DNA of 64,000 nucleotides, from NCBI GenBank assembly GCA_963682025.1, contig OY821519.1, positions 2,410,501-2,474,500 of the forward strand, given 5' to 3'. Below, piece by piece: positions 11,723-23,732 of the stretch. The position numbers were made by a program, and so were the translations under genes. Below the pieces are notes generated by a model that saw nothing but the letters and a program-made list of their open reading frames with translations, was not told the origin of the DNA and searched no databases. This DNA is from Cordilura impudica. Lineage: Eukaryota > Arthropoda > Insecta > Diptera > Scathophagidae. The number at the start of each line of letters is the position of its first letter. The stretch's first letter is position 1.

Positions 11723-11811
11723 TTTTCTGTGTCGTGAAGTCCAGTTTTTTTTAGATAAATAAGTAAATATAACCACAAAGATGTAATAAAGAATCATTTA
11801 TAAATAAAAAC

Positions 11812-11852
11812 ACTCCTGAAGAAGTCTGAAAAATTCAGGCGAAACGTTGAGT
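11812..11852 (+). ncRNA. Hammerhead-like motif, small type I form
   Basis: In order: ACTC, CTGAAGA plus one extra A, stem GTCTGAA with loop AAA and TTCAGGC, GAAACGTT, then GAGT. ACTC pairs with GAGT (helix I), GTCTGAA pairs with TTCAGGC (helix II, one G-U), CTGAAGA fits the CUGANGA core, and ACGT after GAA could form a palindromic helix III between two molecules. This matches hammerheads of Penelope-like elements apart from the extra A. The array is followed by AT-rich DNA without a recognisable RT. Confidence 0.5.
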
Positions 11853-11941
11853 ATTTTATTAATTGTATATTTTGTAAAAATAAAAAAACAATAGAGAACA
11901 CATAATTTTAGTACCTACCACGAAATTATTTTAAAAAAAAC

Positions 11942-12233
11942 TATGTGAGTCCGATCACAGGGGAGATGTGTAACCATCTATTTACATTTAAATTAAAATC
12001 AAACAGTAAGCGCCATCTATGTATAGCAAGCAACTGCTATGGTTGTTGTACTTGATGGTTGCAGTTGTTTGCTATACATTCATGGCACTTTCTGTTGGTT
12101 GTTGAATCAGCTAAATAAATTTAAATCATAATCTTTGTACCAATACACTTACATATACCTCACACCGATATTCCCTTACGCTGTTTTTGTGATTGTATTG
12201 TGAAATAGATTTTTACCCCCCTGAGCACACATC
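11942..12233 (+). mobile_element. Family Z element, copy without T-rich core
   Basis: It starts TATGTGAGTCCGATCACAGG then GATGTGTAACCATCTA, and ends near TTTTACCCCCCTGAGCACAC. The same ends bound copies at 33183, 34426 (reversed), 44866 and 47944. This copy lacks the long ATTTTTC array found in three others and shows CAACTGC/GCAGTTG internal inverted bits. No protein. Confidence 0.65.
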
Positions 12234-12461
12234 AAAAACAAAATTGCCAAATTCAGAATTTTGTAAAAGTTTAGAATGTATTGCCACCCACTGCATATAC
12301 TTTAAGGGGTGCCAAATTAATTTTTCGATGCACAGATTTTTTTTTACTAAAACAATAATTTTTCCCGCAAAATTTACAGCGAAAAGTTCAGATTAGGCCC
12401 ATTGGCAAATCTTTCAATTATACAGATGAAAGACTTTTAGGTGTTCCATGGTATACACACA

Positions 12462-12853
12462 TCGCACCTGTACCTCTAAAGTGAGTCAACTCAAAATTTT
12501 TCAATTTTCACTTTTTGCAAGAAAACGATACACAGTGGTCATATCTATCCACTGTAAAAATCTTACATCGGTCGCAAAAAAAATACAGTTGTAACCCTCT
12601 TTGTGTTATAAGAGTAGCTTCTTTATAATCCACTAAAAAGACATATTTTGAGTTGCACCCAAAAAACTTGTTATTTTTGATGATCACTGAAAAAATCGCA
12701 GAAACAACTACTGTTGTATACTTCTTATTCGCAATTCTTTACAATGAAATAACTGTTTTTAAATTTTATAGTAAATATTAAAAAAAGCCGTTTTTTGCCT
12801 CTACTGAAAATTTGTAAATTTTGAGTTGACTCACTTTAGAGGTACAGGTGCGA
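12462..12853 (+). mobile_element. TA-target MITE, copy 1 (392 bp)
   Basis: Inverted ends TCGCACCTGTACCTCTAAAG and its complement extend about 38 bp. The right flank is TA; the left is CA, probably a mutated TA. Two related copies at 40208 and 51328 have TA on both sides, as in Tc1/mariner-derived MITEs. The interior shares ATACACAGTGGTCATATCTA and similar blocks, and has no transposase. Confidence 0.85.
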
Positions 12854-12859
12854 TATGTA

Positions 12860-14620
12860 TGTAATGAGAATTTACTTAAAAATCTCTACGTTACTTAAAA
12901 AATAATTTTGCTCCAATTCGTGAAAAATAAATTCATAAAAAAAGTTCATAAAAAAGGCTGTTTTTTTAATTCTATTAATTTTCAAAATTTTTTTCGAAGT
13001 AAATTGATTTTTCCCTAATATGCCACTAATTTCTAAATTAAGATTTAAACCATTCCATAAATCTTGAAACTATATATAGCAAGGACTTTTGGCACAACAA
13101 TATATTGAATATTAGTTTAATTAAGGATCCCGACATTTCATAATAAAAATAGAGAAATAGAGAAATACTGAGAAAAATATTTTTATTAAAAAATTGTTAT
13201 CATATTCAATAACTTTTCAACGTGAATTGTTGTAATGATCAAAAACGTTATTTCTCGTTAGTATAAAAATTTTCTTTTTTAGAACAAGATAAAATTTCGA
13301 TTAAGTTCAATATTAATTAAGAGTTCACAGAGCAACATGAATGATCTTGTTCTAGGATCGAGGAAATATTTAAGGTGAGATTAAGTTGTGGAAATTAAAT
13401 TAAGCCAAGAAAATGTAAAACCAACGTAATGTAAATGCTTACAAGTTTGTTTGCATAAAATTGGTGTTGTTGTTATTGTTGCAACAAAGTGCGATTTTTC
13501 ACACCATCTCGATTATGCGTGAAATAAAAAAAATCATATGTAAGGATGTGCACGATTGAACGAAAATACGAACAAATAAATCTGAAACATTTACATACAA
13601 ACAAACTTACATATATATATTTATGTATGTATATATGTATATGTGTATATAGTTTTACATATGGTACACATACACATTTAAGCGAAAGTATTTATGTGTT
13701 TATTTGTGTAGGTATGAGTGTGTGTGTGTATGGTCGTATTTGATTATGTAAAAGTATGTCTGGCATCATATCATAATGATATTATTTGTGTCATTTAAAT
13801 AATTCAATAATTTCATTTATGGTTCGTTATGAAGTTTCACACTGACACTCAGCTTTTCGTAGTCACAACAAAAATTTACATTTTTTTTTTTAAACAAAAC
13901 CATAAAACAAAATACAGAATTTATTGAATATTGTTATCATTTATCAAGTGAGTGGCTTAAATAAACAAAAATGTTTTAATAATACTCGTTGTTTCTTTGT
14001 TATGTACATACCTTCTTATAAATGTACTTTCGATTGCTCTTTTTTCGGAAATTAGAAATTATTAACTGTGTAAAGTAAAAATGAGCTAACAAAATTTATG
14101 GTCCTTAACTAACACACAAACAGTTTAACGTTTTTTTAATTGAAATAATTATTAATTTATACGGCAAAAAAGAAAAACTCATTGCACTCATTGCAACTCT
14201 TACAGAAGCGAATATATTTTTTTCGTGGATTAATTTAAAATTAGCCGTCATAAAATGAATTCAGACATCGTTTGTCATTATTCAAATCGAAAGGCTGAAA
14301 CAAATTTAGTTTCTGCAAAAAAATCCGTTATTATATCCTTATCATAAAATAATATACTTCAGAATGCTGAAAACCAGCGCTGTAAGGTCGGAGTCGCTAC
14401 AAAAACTCGTTCACTTTGACAATTGCGAAGCTAGAAACAAAAGAGAATTTCAGAGTACATGAAAGTATGTACCCCCGACCACTCTTCTATCTCGTCTCAC
14501 CTATAAACTGAAGACTTTCAGCAAGAAAACTTTCATGTGTAAACCGGCACTAATGGAAAGCTATATAATTACCAAGAAATTCTCAATAAAAGAGAGCAAC
14601 TTTACAAGCCCTCCTCAGGA
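12860..14620. other. No gene; simple repeats only
   Basis: AT-rich DNA with TATATATTTATGTATG runs near 13610-13650 and short TG/TA tracts near 13720. No convincing exon or element ends. The ORF at 13546 is a translation of these simple repeats. Confidence 0.55.
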
Positions 14621-14625
14621 TTAAA

Positions 14626-15500
14626 AAAGCTGGTGTTCCACATGGCAGTATTCTAGGTCCGCTCATATACATCCTTTATACAGCGGACATGCCAACTAAT
14701 GAAAACACGATTACTTCAACCTTTGCAGATGACACGGCAATTTTGAGTATTCATGAGGACCCCTCAACAGCATCTACACTTTTACAAAGACATGTTTTTC
14801 AATTTGAGTACTGGTTACACAGTTGGAAAATAAGAACAAATGAACAAAAATGTATCCATGTTACTTTTACGCCCAGAAGAGAAACATGCCCTCAAATCCG
14901 AATAAACAATCAGCAAATACCGCGACATTCTGATGTAAAATATTTGGGACTTCATTTTGACCGCCGCCTTAATTGGAACAAACACATAGAATCAAAATTA
15001 ACAAAAAAAATAAATTTAAAAATAGTTCAACTTACGTGGCTAATTTGGTACTATAGGATACAGTTATGGGGAACCGCTTCAGCTTCTAATATAGAGAAAA
15101 GACAAAGATGCCAAAACAAGATCCTAAAGTAGATTATCCGCGGTATGTGAGAAACTCACAATTGCGTACAGAATTAAATGTGCCCCTAGTTGAAATCGAA
15201 ATTATGAAAAACTGTTCAAGCTACTTGAAAAAACCAGAGACTCAACCGAATCTCTTAGCACGTAACCTTCTCAACAATCGCGACCAGCAACGCTTAAGAA
15301 GGAGAGAGACTGCAGATCTTATAATAAATGCTTGATGTTATCTAAGCCAATGAATATTTATTTATTCCGAATTTATGTAGAAACATTAAAATTTTTCTGG
15401 CACTGGCCGGATTTAATAATTTAAGTATTAGTTCTAAGATTTGAATAATTATTGTTAGTTCACTATAAAATGCATGAGAAATAAAAATTTTTTTTCTTTC
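14626..15500 (+). pseudogene. 5'-truncated jockey-type LINE (RT end)
   Basis: The frame opens with GVPHGSILGPLIYILYTAD, then TFADDTAIL with the FADD catalytic box at 14722-14733. QKCIHVTF and VKYLGLHFDRRLNWNKHI follow, and LWGTASASNIEKRQRCQNKI, the usual jockey-clade C-terminal region. A frameshift near 15110 leads to YPRYVRNSQLRTELNVPLV and a stop at about 15333. The 5' part of the element is absent, as expected after incomplete reverse transcription. A short 3' UTR ends in ATAAAAATTTTTTTT at about 15480-15495. A Pro-His in place of Pro-Gln in the VPQGS motif and the frameshift mark it as inactive. Confidence 0.85.
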
Positions 15501-15682
15501 GATGTTTTTTTAATCTTATAGTATATAAAAAATTTAAATAAAATTCATTAAATTGTGAATTTTTAAAGAAAATTCATTAAATATTTCAGCGGATGGAGTC
15601 GCAGTCGGTGTTGGAACTTTTTTTGACGACTCCACAGCTCTTCTGAAAACAAAAATTTGGAGAAAAAATGTTAAACAATGCT

Positions 15683-17072
15683 ACTATACGATACCCTATA
15701 CCATGCGTTTGAAGACTCTATCTCTTTGGTCCAACTATTTAGATATAGAAAACAAACATAAACCAAGTTTGAGTGGCCAGTTTTTTGCCTTCGGATATGA
15801 AAAAGTTCATATCGGGTGCTATATTTATATGGGGACTAGGTCAAAAATGGACCGATCCTGACCATATTTGGTAAGGTCACTAAATTTTTTGCAAAAACAT
15901 ATACAAACCAATTTTTAGAAAATTCTGTGCATAATTTTTGTTTCTTGATAGATTTAAGTGAAGAGCGAGAATTGGCATCATATGGGGGCTATGACCAATT
16001 CTGTGGTTTTATAGAATAACCACGTATGTCATAAAATCAAAATGATCAGGGTAGCCAAAAAACGTTATACTTGAAATTATGAGCTCGACATAAAGTTGTT
16101 AGAGCTTTTTATTTAACAGTCCTGTAGATATGGGCAATAAATACTTTATATAAAATTTTGAGTCAAAAATCTTCAGAGGAATAGATCCTAGAGAAGGACG
16201 AAAAAACAATATGTAAATAACACTTAAAGTGTGTGAAGATAAAGCAACTTATGTCGACAAAAGTCGTTTTCTTTGAAAAATAAAATTACCAACGCAACCG
16301 CCCATGTAGACATAAGTTGTTATTGCTTGAAAAATGGATTTTTTTGTTCGTCAACAAAAAGTTAACGGGACTTAGTATGAGAATATAACAACGTATCAAG
16401 AATAATAGTGACAAAAAAATAACAGAAATCAACACACAAGTTTTTATAAGTGGTTATAAACTGAAAACTAATCCAAAATTATTATGAATTTGTTTTCATT
16501 AATAACAACATATGTCACTATGTGTTGTTTTCTGAGAAACTAATTTGTCAGCGATCAAACGTAAGTTGACATACGTCGTTTGTGCTGCAAATTAATTTAA
16601 TAAGCATTTAAGTTACGTCGTTATTTTTAAATTTAACACATGTAAAGAGCGTTAAAAATTAATATATTCGGCATTGTTAACTCAAAACTGACAAAAATGG
16701 ATATACGAGGTTATTCCAGAAAACCACAGAATTGTCGTATATGGTTTATTTTTGGACTACTGACAATTTGACCGAGATCTATGTATATGATATTTTTTTT
16801 ATATTATGGCAATTTAAGTCGATCTCATAGGGGTAATTTGTATGGGGACTAGGTCTGAAGCTTACATAACAAATTTCATTACAAGGTTTACATGGACATA
16901 CAGACGGACGGACGGACGGGCAGACGGACAGACGGACAGACGGACATCGCTAAATCGACTCGGAAAGTGATCCGTACAATAGAAGATGGGTCCACGTCAA
17001 ATATTTTTGTAGTTACGAACATCAGCGCAAAGTCATTATACCCTGACCACATAGTGGTATAGGGTATAAAAA
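15683..17072 (-). repeat. Family X copy interrupted by a TIR element
   Basis: It runs from ATACGATACCCTATACCATG to CCACATAGTGGTATAGGGTA and matches other X copies in reverse. Between 15998 and 16733 a foreign 728-bp element splits it. A long GACGGACGGACGGGCAGACG run lies at about 16900-16950. Confidence 0.75.
16002..16729. mobile_element. 728-bp TIR element flanked by AATT
   Basis: The ends are inverted: CTGTGGTTTTATAGAATAAC on the left, and on the right the complement of CTGTGGTTTTCTGGAATAAC. The match extends over about 30 bp. AATT occurs on both sides (15998-16001 and 16730-16733), consistent with a 4-bp target duplication inside the X repeat. The interior has no long ORF but repeats an ACTTATGTCGAC / GACATAAGTTGTT-type motif several times. 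Non-autonomous. Confidence 0.75.
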
Positions 17073-17079
17073 GTTGATA

Positions 17080-18330
17080 TTTTTACTTTCATCAGAACTG
17101 TGGAGAAGTTGATAAAAATGTAGTACTGCCGGTTATAATTTTAAATAACCGGTTGAGCTGGTGATTATACTGCCCGTTCTATAGACCAGGTTACTGGATT
17201 TATACGTAGGCAATAATATGTTAGATTATACTGGCCCAGAACTACTTATAAAACTATAATCATAAATAAGTGATTGACAGCCAGACAGAAAACAATCGAA
17301 GAATAACTGACTGTAAAAAATTTACAGATACATAATGATTACGCTCATGATCTGAACTAGAGAGACAACTAAAGTATTCAGAATTTGAATACTTATGGAT
17401 TTGAAATTTTATCGATTGTTTTATTCAGTCATCTTAGTGAATTTTCAATAGCTTTACGCATTGCAAATGAAATTATCAATTTATGTTATTTTTTAATTGA
17501 ATGTTTAACACCTGAGCTACTTACTTTGACAGTGGCATACGTACACTCTTGTTTTATAGTATTTAATATACTTGAGTTGGAACTGTTAAACTGACAACCA
17601 CAAATGTTTCATATTTAAAAAAATTATTATTGAACAACAACCAAACGAATCAGATGAATGTCCTGTCGTGTCGTGTCGTGTCGTGTCAGGCAAGACTTTG
17701 TTATGCCCACAAAAGTGAGTCAACATTTACATACTTACATATACGCATATGTTGTTGTTATTGTTGGTTATGCTGGAATATCAGCCGGAAGGAGAGTCGG
17801 TTGGTCAACACTGTGTATGATTTAAAACACACACTTCAATATGAATTAATAGGTATGTACTCGTCGTATGTAGTATATTTAATTAAAAAAAAATTAAATA
17901 ATTTAATTTTTGACATTCGCACCATTTTCATAATCGTGTAATTTTTATAACTATAATAAAATTATATTTAAATACACACACTCCCACACACTCCCACACA
18001 CACACACTGTCAGAGGAATAGCTACAGCTTCAACAAAAAATTAAACTTCGATTTAATAAAAATGTTGTCAATGTGCCGCTTCAGTTTACAGACTTTATCC
18101 AAAAAAAAGATAATAAAAAAGTTACATCTAACAGAGATCCTACAACATTTGAGGAGCCACCTTATAAAAGATATTATATATTTTTTTGAGGCTTTCTTAT
18201 TTTATGTTCTGAAAAAAAATAAAACTGAGTGAAAAAAAATTCAAAAATGATTTAGAAAAGTAAAATTATCGAATATTATATTAAATCAAGCTCAGAAAGA
18301 GCATTTTCGAATGGGTTGTTATCATTACTA
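17080..18330. other. No gene; small tandem repeats
   Basis: It contains five GTGTC pentamers near 17663-17689 and a CACTCCCACACA run near 17980-18005. A stretch at 18020-18190 looks vaguely coding but is interrupted. I could not assign it. Confidence 0.5.
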
Positions 18331-18331
18331 A

Positions 18332-18708
18332 TCTATAATATTAAAAGGCTGGGCGACTCCTTGTGACCGATGTTTTGTTCTACCGTTTTATCCCGATTTT
18401 GACTAAAGGTATATTATTTGAAAGGTCTTTCTTTTTAGCCCTTTTGCAGATTTACAGATTTTTAAATTTTTTCCTTTATTTTGAGTAAATTGCATTTAAA
18501 GTTGCTACTAACACATACATAAAATTATACAATGCTATGTGTGTGTTTATTAAATATGTTAATGTGTTTGTAATAAAAATGAGTTTGTTTTTTGTGTTGA
18601 TTCGCGAATTGGCTATAATTGATTAGCATACTTTTAGGGTCTTTATTTAATGAAAAATAAAATTTCCTACAATTTGCACTCGAATTTCGAGGGCTGGAAT
18701 CTGCTAGT
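18332..18708 (+). mobile_element. Non-autonomous Helitron-like element, copy A
   Basis: It starts TCTATAATATT and ends with the hairpin CTCGAATTTCGAG followed by GGCTGGAATCTGCTAG. The left neighbour is A and the right neighbour T. A 5' TC, a 3' hairpin about 15 bases before CTRR and an A/T target are Helitron hallmarks. No Rep/helicase is encoded. Conserved inner blocks include TTTATCCCGATTTTGAC. Confidence 0.8.
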
Positions 18709-18986
18709 ATTATGATACTAGGGAACAAATTCAGGTTAGGTCGATTCTGAGAGTGAGGGGTGAAAATAGAGGCTAAATTAGATGACCCGTATCGCGGCGT
18801 TTGTTTATGTTAGTTCAAATTTTTTTTTTAATCGACCTTCGAACTTTGCAGTCAAATGCCGATTTTCAGCATATTGTTATCATCATATTTATTTATTTAT
18901 TTATTCGTATATTGGTCTATGGAATTAATCCTTACAGACTATTTACAAAGAAAAACATTTTAAAATTAATTTTAGTACATAGATAT

Positions 18987-21823
18987 TCATGAATTTAAAA
19001 AGCATATTATTTTACTTTTAATTAGATTAGTATTTAATGAGAAATCAATAAATCTATAAAGTTCATTAAATTGAATACACATTCTCCTGAGAGGGTCTGC
19101 ATTTGCATAATTAGCTCTATAGAACTGTACTGATAAAGGTGAGAAGTAACGTGTTGGTCGTTGAGGAATGTTGAATGATATATTGTTAATCAAAAAACCG
19201 GAACAAACATCACCATTAATTATATTAAGAAGAAATGAAACATTTAGCATAGTTCTCCGGCTTTTTAAAGTTGGTAGCTTAATAAGAGCAAGTCTGCTGG
19301 TATAGGATGGAAGATTACTTGGATTGAAGTTTAAACTCCGAAGACAAAACAAAAGGAATTGTTTCTGCACAGATTCCAGACTGTCGGCATGAATTTGGTA
19401 GATTGGGTCCCAAATTATAGAAGCATATTCCAGTATAGGTCTCACAAGTGACGTATATAAAGTTTTGGTGACATAGGGATCATTAAACTCTTTAGCCCAA
19501 CGTTTTATGAAACCAAGTACACCTCTGGCTTTGTTGACAGTAATTGTTATATGAGGAACAAAGGTCAGTTTATGATCCAATAAAACACCAAGATCTATAA
19601 AGTTATCTAATTTATCGAGACAATAATCACCCAGCATATAGTTGACAGATATCGGCCTCTTTCTGACGAAACGCATATGTTTACACTTTTTAAGGTTTAG
19701 CTCCATTAGATTTAAATTACACCAAGAATAAAATGAATTCAAATCATTTTGGAGAAAAACATGATCAGAGTGTTGATTATAACAGAAGAAAATTTTGACA
19801 TCATCCGCATACATCAAGATGTTTGAAAAACGAATAACATTCGGAAGATCGTTTATAAACAAAGAAAAAAGAAGCGGTCCAAGATTACATCTATCGGCTT
19901 TGAAGTAACATTTTTAAAACATACTTTTTGTGTTCTATTGGTTAAATAAGAATATATCCACTTTGCGCAAAGATTTGAAAATCCCATCATATGTAATTTC
20001 TTAAGAAGAAGCTTATGATTGACTTTATCAAAAGCCTTGCTGAAGTCAGTATAAACTGCATCTGTTTGTTTGCGTTCAAGAAAACCACGGTTGACAATTG
20101 TAGTAAATTGTAATAGATTTGTAGAGGTTGAACATCTTTTTTGGAATGTTGGAAGGGAGAAATTAACGTATTTACTTGATGGCATAGATAATCCGTTATA
20201 ATTTTTTCAAAAATTTTAGGTATAATACTTAATTTAGCAATTCCACGATAATTAGTAATATCAGCCTTGTTACCAGATTTGAATAGCGGAATAATGAATG
20301 AATCCTTCCACATAATGGGAAAATAACCGTATTTAATTGATGTATTAAACATGAGTGTTAATGGTACAGCTAAAACTTCAGCACATTTTATTAAAATACA
20401 GGACGGAATTTTATCTGGACCACTGTTGCAGGAAAATTTAAGTTTTTTCAATTCATTAGAAACCACAGATATAGCAAGAGAAGGAATGGATATAATTTGA
20501 GTAGCAGTCAGTGAATATGAGCAGACATTAGAATCATCAAAAGTTGCATCGGAGTAAGTAGTAGAGAAGAAGTCAGCAAATAAATTGCACACAATAGTAT
20601 CATCACAGGATTCATTATGTAGAAATTTCATAACAGCAGGATAGCCCTTAGTTTTTCTCTTAGAGTTAACAAATTTGTAGAATGACTTCGGATTTCGTTT
20701 AAAACTATTTTCATTTTGTTCAAATAGTTTAAATAACATGAATTATTCAGAGTATTATATTCGGCACGACAAATGGAGTAGTTTCCATGATCAACAAGAG
20801 ATCCAGTTTTCTTATATTTTTTGTAATATTTATTTTTTTTATTCTTGACACTAGCCAGTTTCCTAGTATTCCAAGGTGGTCCAGAAAGGTTTTTCAAAAA
20901 TTTTTTAGGAACACATGACTCAATAAAAGAATACATCTTGTTATAGAAAGCTTCAGTCATTTGATCAATGGCACGAGTTGTACCAGTAGATAACGATAAT
21001 AAATCATGCCAGTTTGTATTATTTATAAGTTCATTAAACATAGTGTAATTCGTTTGAGCGAAACAAAAAACTTTAACACTTTTTTTAGGTGTGTCTACAA
21101 GTCCAGATGGAATGGATATATTTACTTCAATAGTAGGGTGATATCCATCTTCAGGAATAGAAATAGGGTTTGATCGCTTCGTAAAACATTCAGTAACTTC
21201 ATTAACAAATATTAAATCCAATAATTTTGAATGATCATTAAGAATTCCATTTAATTGAAAAAGATGTAAATCAAAAAAAAATATTAAAAAGCTCATCACA
21301 TTTATCATCTGATTTAGTCGGAACAAAGTATTTTTCATCAGGTAAGAAATTCCACGAAATTGAAGGCAAATTGAAATCTCCAAGAACAATAACAGAGTCA
21401 TCCGGATTAGCAGAACGTAGAACAGATTTAATAGCTTCTCCATGTCTAATATATAAAGACTGCGGAGACGATGGAGGGATGTATGAGCATGTAACAAATA
21501 TTTTTTTATGATTGTATTTAATTAAAACTGCAACGAATTCGATGTTTAAAGATGAATCAATTAATAAAACCTCAGATGATAAGATACTTGAGACAGCAAT
21601 AAGAACGCCACCGCCATTCATCTTATTGCAACGGTCACGTCTAAAAATATTTTATTTATTACAAAATATTTCAGTATTTAAAAATGTATGATTAAGCCAA
21701 GTTTCAGTAAATACGATAATATGATGACTTATGTTGAAACTTTCAATATATAAAGTTGACAGTTTAGTTCTCAGACCACGAACATTTTGGTAAACTAATG
21801 ATATATTTTCACCAGTAAGATCT
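18987..21823 (-). pseudogene. LINE ORF2: APE endonuclease and reverse transcriptase
   Basis: The reading begins near 21820 with SLVYQNVRGLRTKLSTL, then FTETWLN, GGGVLIAV and VIVLGDFNLP (APE endonuclease). RT motifs follow: RNPKSFYKFVNSKR, SGPDKIPSCILIKCAEVL, NYRGIAKLS, TDFSKAFDKVNH with a catalytic Asp, NLGPLLFSLFINDLPN and LMYADDVKIF (YADD intact). The C-terminal part contains YASIIWDPIY and a LQ-rich tail, ending at a stop at about 18987. Frame breaks: a stop near 21640, a shift near 21290, another near 20740, one near 20160, and a small deletion removing the GVPQGS part near 19890. About 940 codons, a normal length for CR1/jockey-group ORF2. No RNase H domain seen. Young but dead copy. Confidence 0.85.
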
Positions 21824-21824
21824 T

Positions 21825-22719
21825 TTAGTTTTTTGGAACGTTTGAATCAGTTTGAGGAAGGCGGCCAATATTGTTAGAATTTTGTCTAAATATATATTCT
21901 CGAACCAATGTATTTTCAGGCCAAAAGTTACGATCAATAATACGGCCAAAAAGATCATAAGAAACGGTAATTTTAAAGGATGTGATAGATCTAGGTTGAG
22001 AAAAAATGAACTTATATGTCGAAATTTCTGCTTTTTGGCCCAACTTAGATCTAACAAAGGCATCGACATCTTCAGCAGTAGTTTCAATCGCTAAACGCGA
22101 GATAAAAACAGTTTTTTTTGGAGGAACAGCTCTCAGCGAAACAATTTGACCAGCATTTATCACAGTACAAGTATTTGTAGAAGGCACAGGTTTATTTAAT
22201 GGCACTTCAGCAAAGCCCACAGGCAAATCAGCATTACAATTAATTACTGAGGCATCAGATGTTAGTGTTACTGAACTCGTAGGAACAGCAGGAAGATTAT
22301 TATTATTTATCTTTATTTGTATTTCGTGACGATTTACGACGTTTCGGAAAAGATTGAGGTGGAGATTTTAAATTATCTAATGATTTATAATCATGAAATA
22401 ATTTGCCATAACTAGATATAGACATCGATAATTTAGTTACCTTTTCCTGGATATCATTGAATTCCTTTTGTGTATCATTGAAAAAACGGTAGAAATTCAC
22501 TCCGATTTTCCGGCATTTAGTGCAACACCAATGTAACCCTTTATTATTATATAAAGCATCAGCAAATAGTCCAGAAAGACCACTACATTTAGTATGACAT
22601 AGCTCATGACACTGCCAACAAGTGATCATTCTTTCCCCATCACCTTTAATGGTACAATTATTCATCAAACAAGCCATTATTATTATTAGCAATGTGGTAA
22701 CACTTATTGTATTTAACAA
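21825..22719 (-). pseudogene. LINE ORF1: PHD-like zinc finger plus RRM-like domain
   Basis: From an ATG at 22719 the protein has MACLMNNC, then CWQCHELCHTKCSGL and GLHWCCTKC, a C4HC3-like spacing of a PHD finger, then a coiled-coil-like stretch (NDTQKEFNDIQEKVTKL) and a basic FPKRRKSSRN tail. A one-base break near 22305 joins it to LPAVPTSSVTLTSDAS and a domain reading KTVFISRLAIETTAEDVDAF ... SITSFKITVSYDLFGRI, which resembles the RRM-like nucleic-acid-binding part of LINE ORF1 proteins. PHD-containing ORF1s are known from the CR1 group. It ends a few bases before ORF2. Function: binding of element RNA in the RNP (family inference). Confidence 0.7.
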
Positions 22720-22830
22720 AAAAAAAAAAAAAATGAGATCAGATGTAATGTTTAAAGTTGTTTTATTGTGTATTTATTGTTATACTGAAAATTTGACTAT
22801 TTCTTGCGCTTTGTTTGTTCTATTGCAGTT

Positions 22831-23112
22831 AAGGAGTATGTACTTATTTTGATTTTTATTTTATTGTTATTGTTGTTGTGAGAGAATTTTTTCGTTTTCT
22901 TTTTATGCTTTGAGTTTTAAAATGTTTGTAATATTATTTTTATTTTATTTATACTTTGTTGAATTGTAAATAAGGAGTATGCACTTGTTATTTTGATTCT
23001 TAATATGTTATTGTTGTGATGTAAGAGAAATTGTCGTTTTCTTTTTATGCTTTGTTCACTTAGTTCAATGTTTTGTAATTTTATAATTTTTTATTTGTGA
23101 AAATTAAAGATT
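22831..23112 (-). repeat. Two 141-bp tandem monomers in the LINE 5' region
   Basis: AAGGAGTATGTACTTATTTT at 22831 recurs as AAGGAGTATGCACTTGTTAT at 22972. The blocks continue through GAGAGAATTTTTTCGTTTTC and TTTTTATGCTTTG. They sit directly upstream of ORF1, the position of promoter monomers in some LINEs. Promoter role is inferred only. Confidence 0.6.
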
Positions 23113-23732
23113 TTAGATTTATTTTTGAAAAATTAAATGATAATATATAACTTTTTTGAACTAATTAATTTCCAATATTGTTGCTATAAGTTTAAGCTTT
23201 CATTTAATAAGTATAAAAATCACTGTAGCAGTTATATTTAAAAATTCTTATGAAAAAGTACAGAGTAAAAAATTTTATGACCGAACTTGTCGACAGTTAA
23301 CTACTCAATTCATATCGTCGACTTATTGAAATTTTTTCAATCTGTAAAAGCCAAATTATAGAGACTAGAGACCTGTACAAAAATCAAAATTTTTAAAAAA
23401 ATTGATTTAGAAAATGTTTGTGGTGCTTATGAAGTAAAATGTTGGAAAAATTATTTTTTTTCATGCTTTTTTGAAATATTTTCCACAAAACTAAGTATTT
23501 TTTGCTTTCTGTTTGATCTATAATATGCTTCTCAGTTTCTTCAATAAATTTCATTTGAAAAGAAAATAATCATAATACAAAACTTGCGTTTTCCAGCTTA
23601 ATATTAATTTACTTTTTTATGTACCAATTTTGTTCAGTGTTGGTTTTGAAGAAACATTGAAAAAGAAATTATAAAAATATGGAAAAAATATTTTTTTGAA
23701 ATGTTAGTTATGAAAAGTTTTAAGTAAAAAAA

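Larger units (their letters stand above)
18879..23310 (-). mobile_element. Near-complete LINE (about 4.4 kb) inserted in the CACTGTGG element
   Basis: The minus strand holds, in order, a 5' region with two 141-bp repeats, ORF1 (PHD-like and RRM-like), ORF2 (endonuclease and RT) and an ATAAATAAATAAAT tail. Its borders are found by comparing the interrupted left arm with the intact arm at 27480-27600: the flanking sequence ends at CAGCATATTGTT and resumes near CGTCGAC (23317). Precise 5' end uncertain by about 20 bp. Confidence 0.8.
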
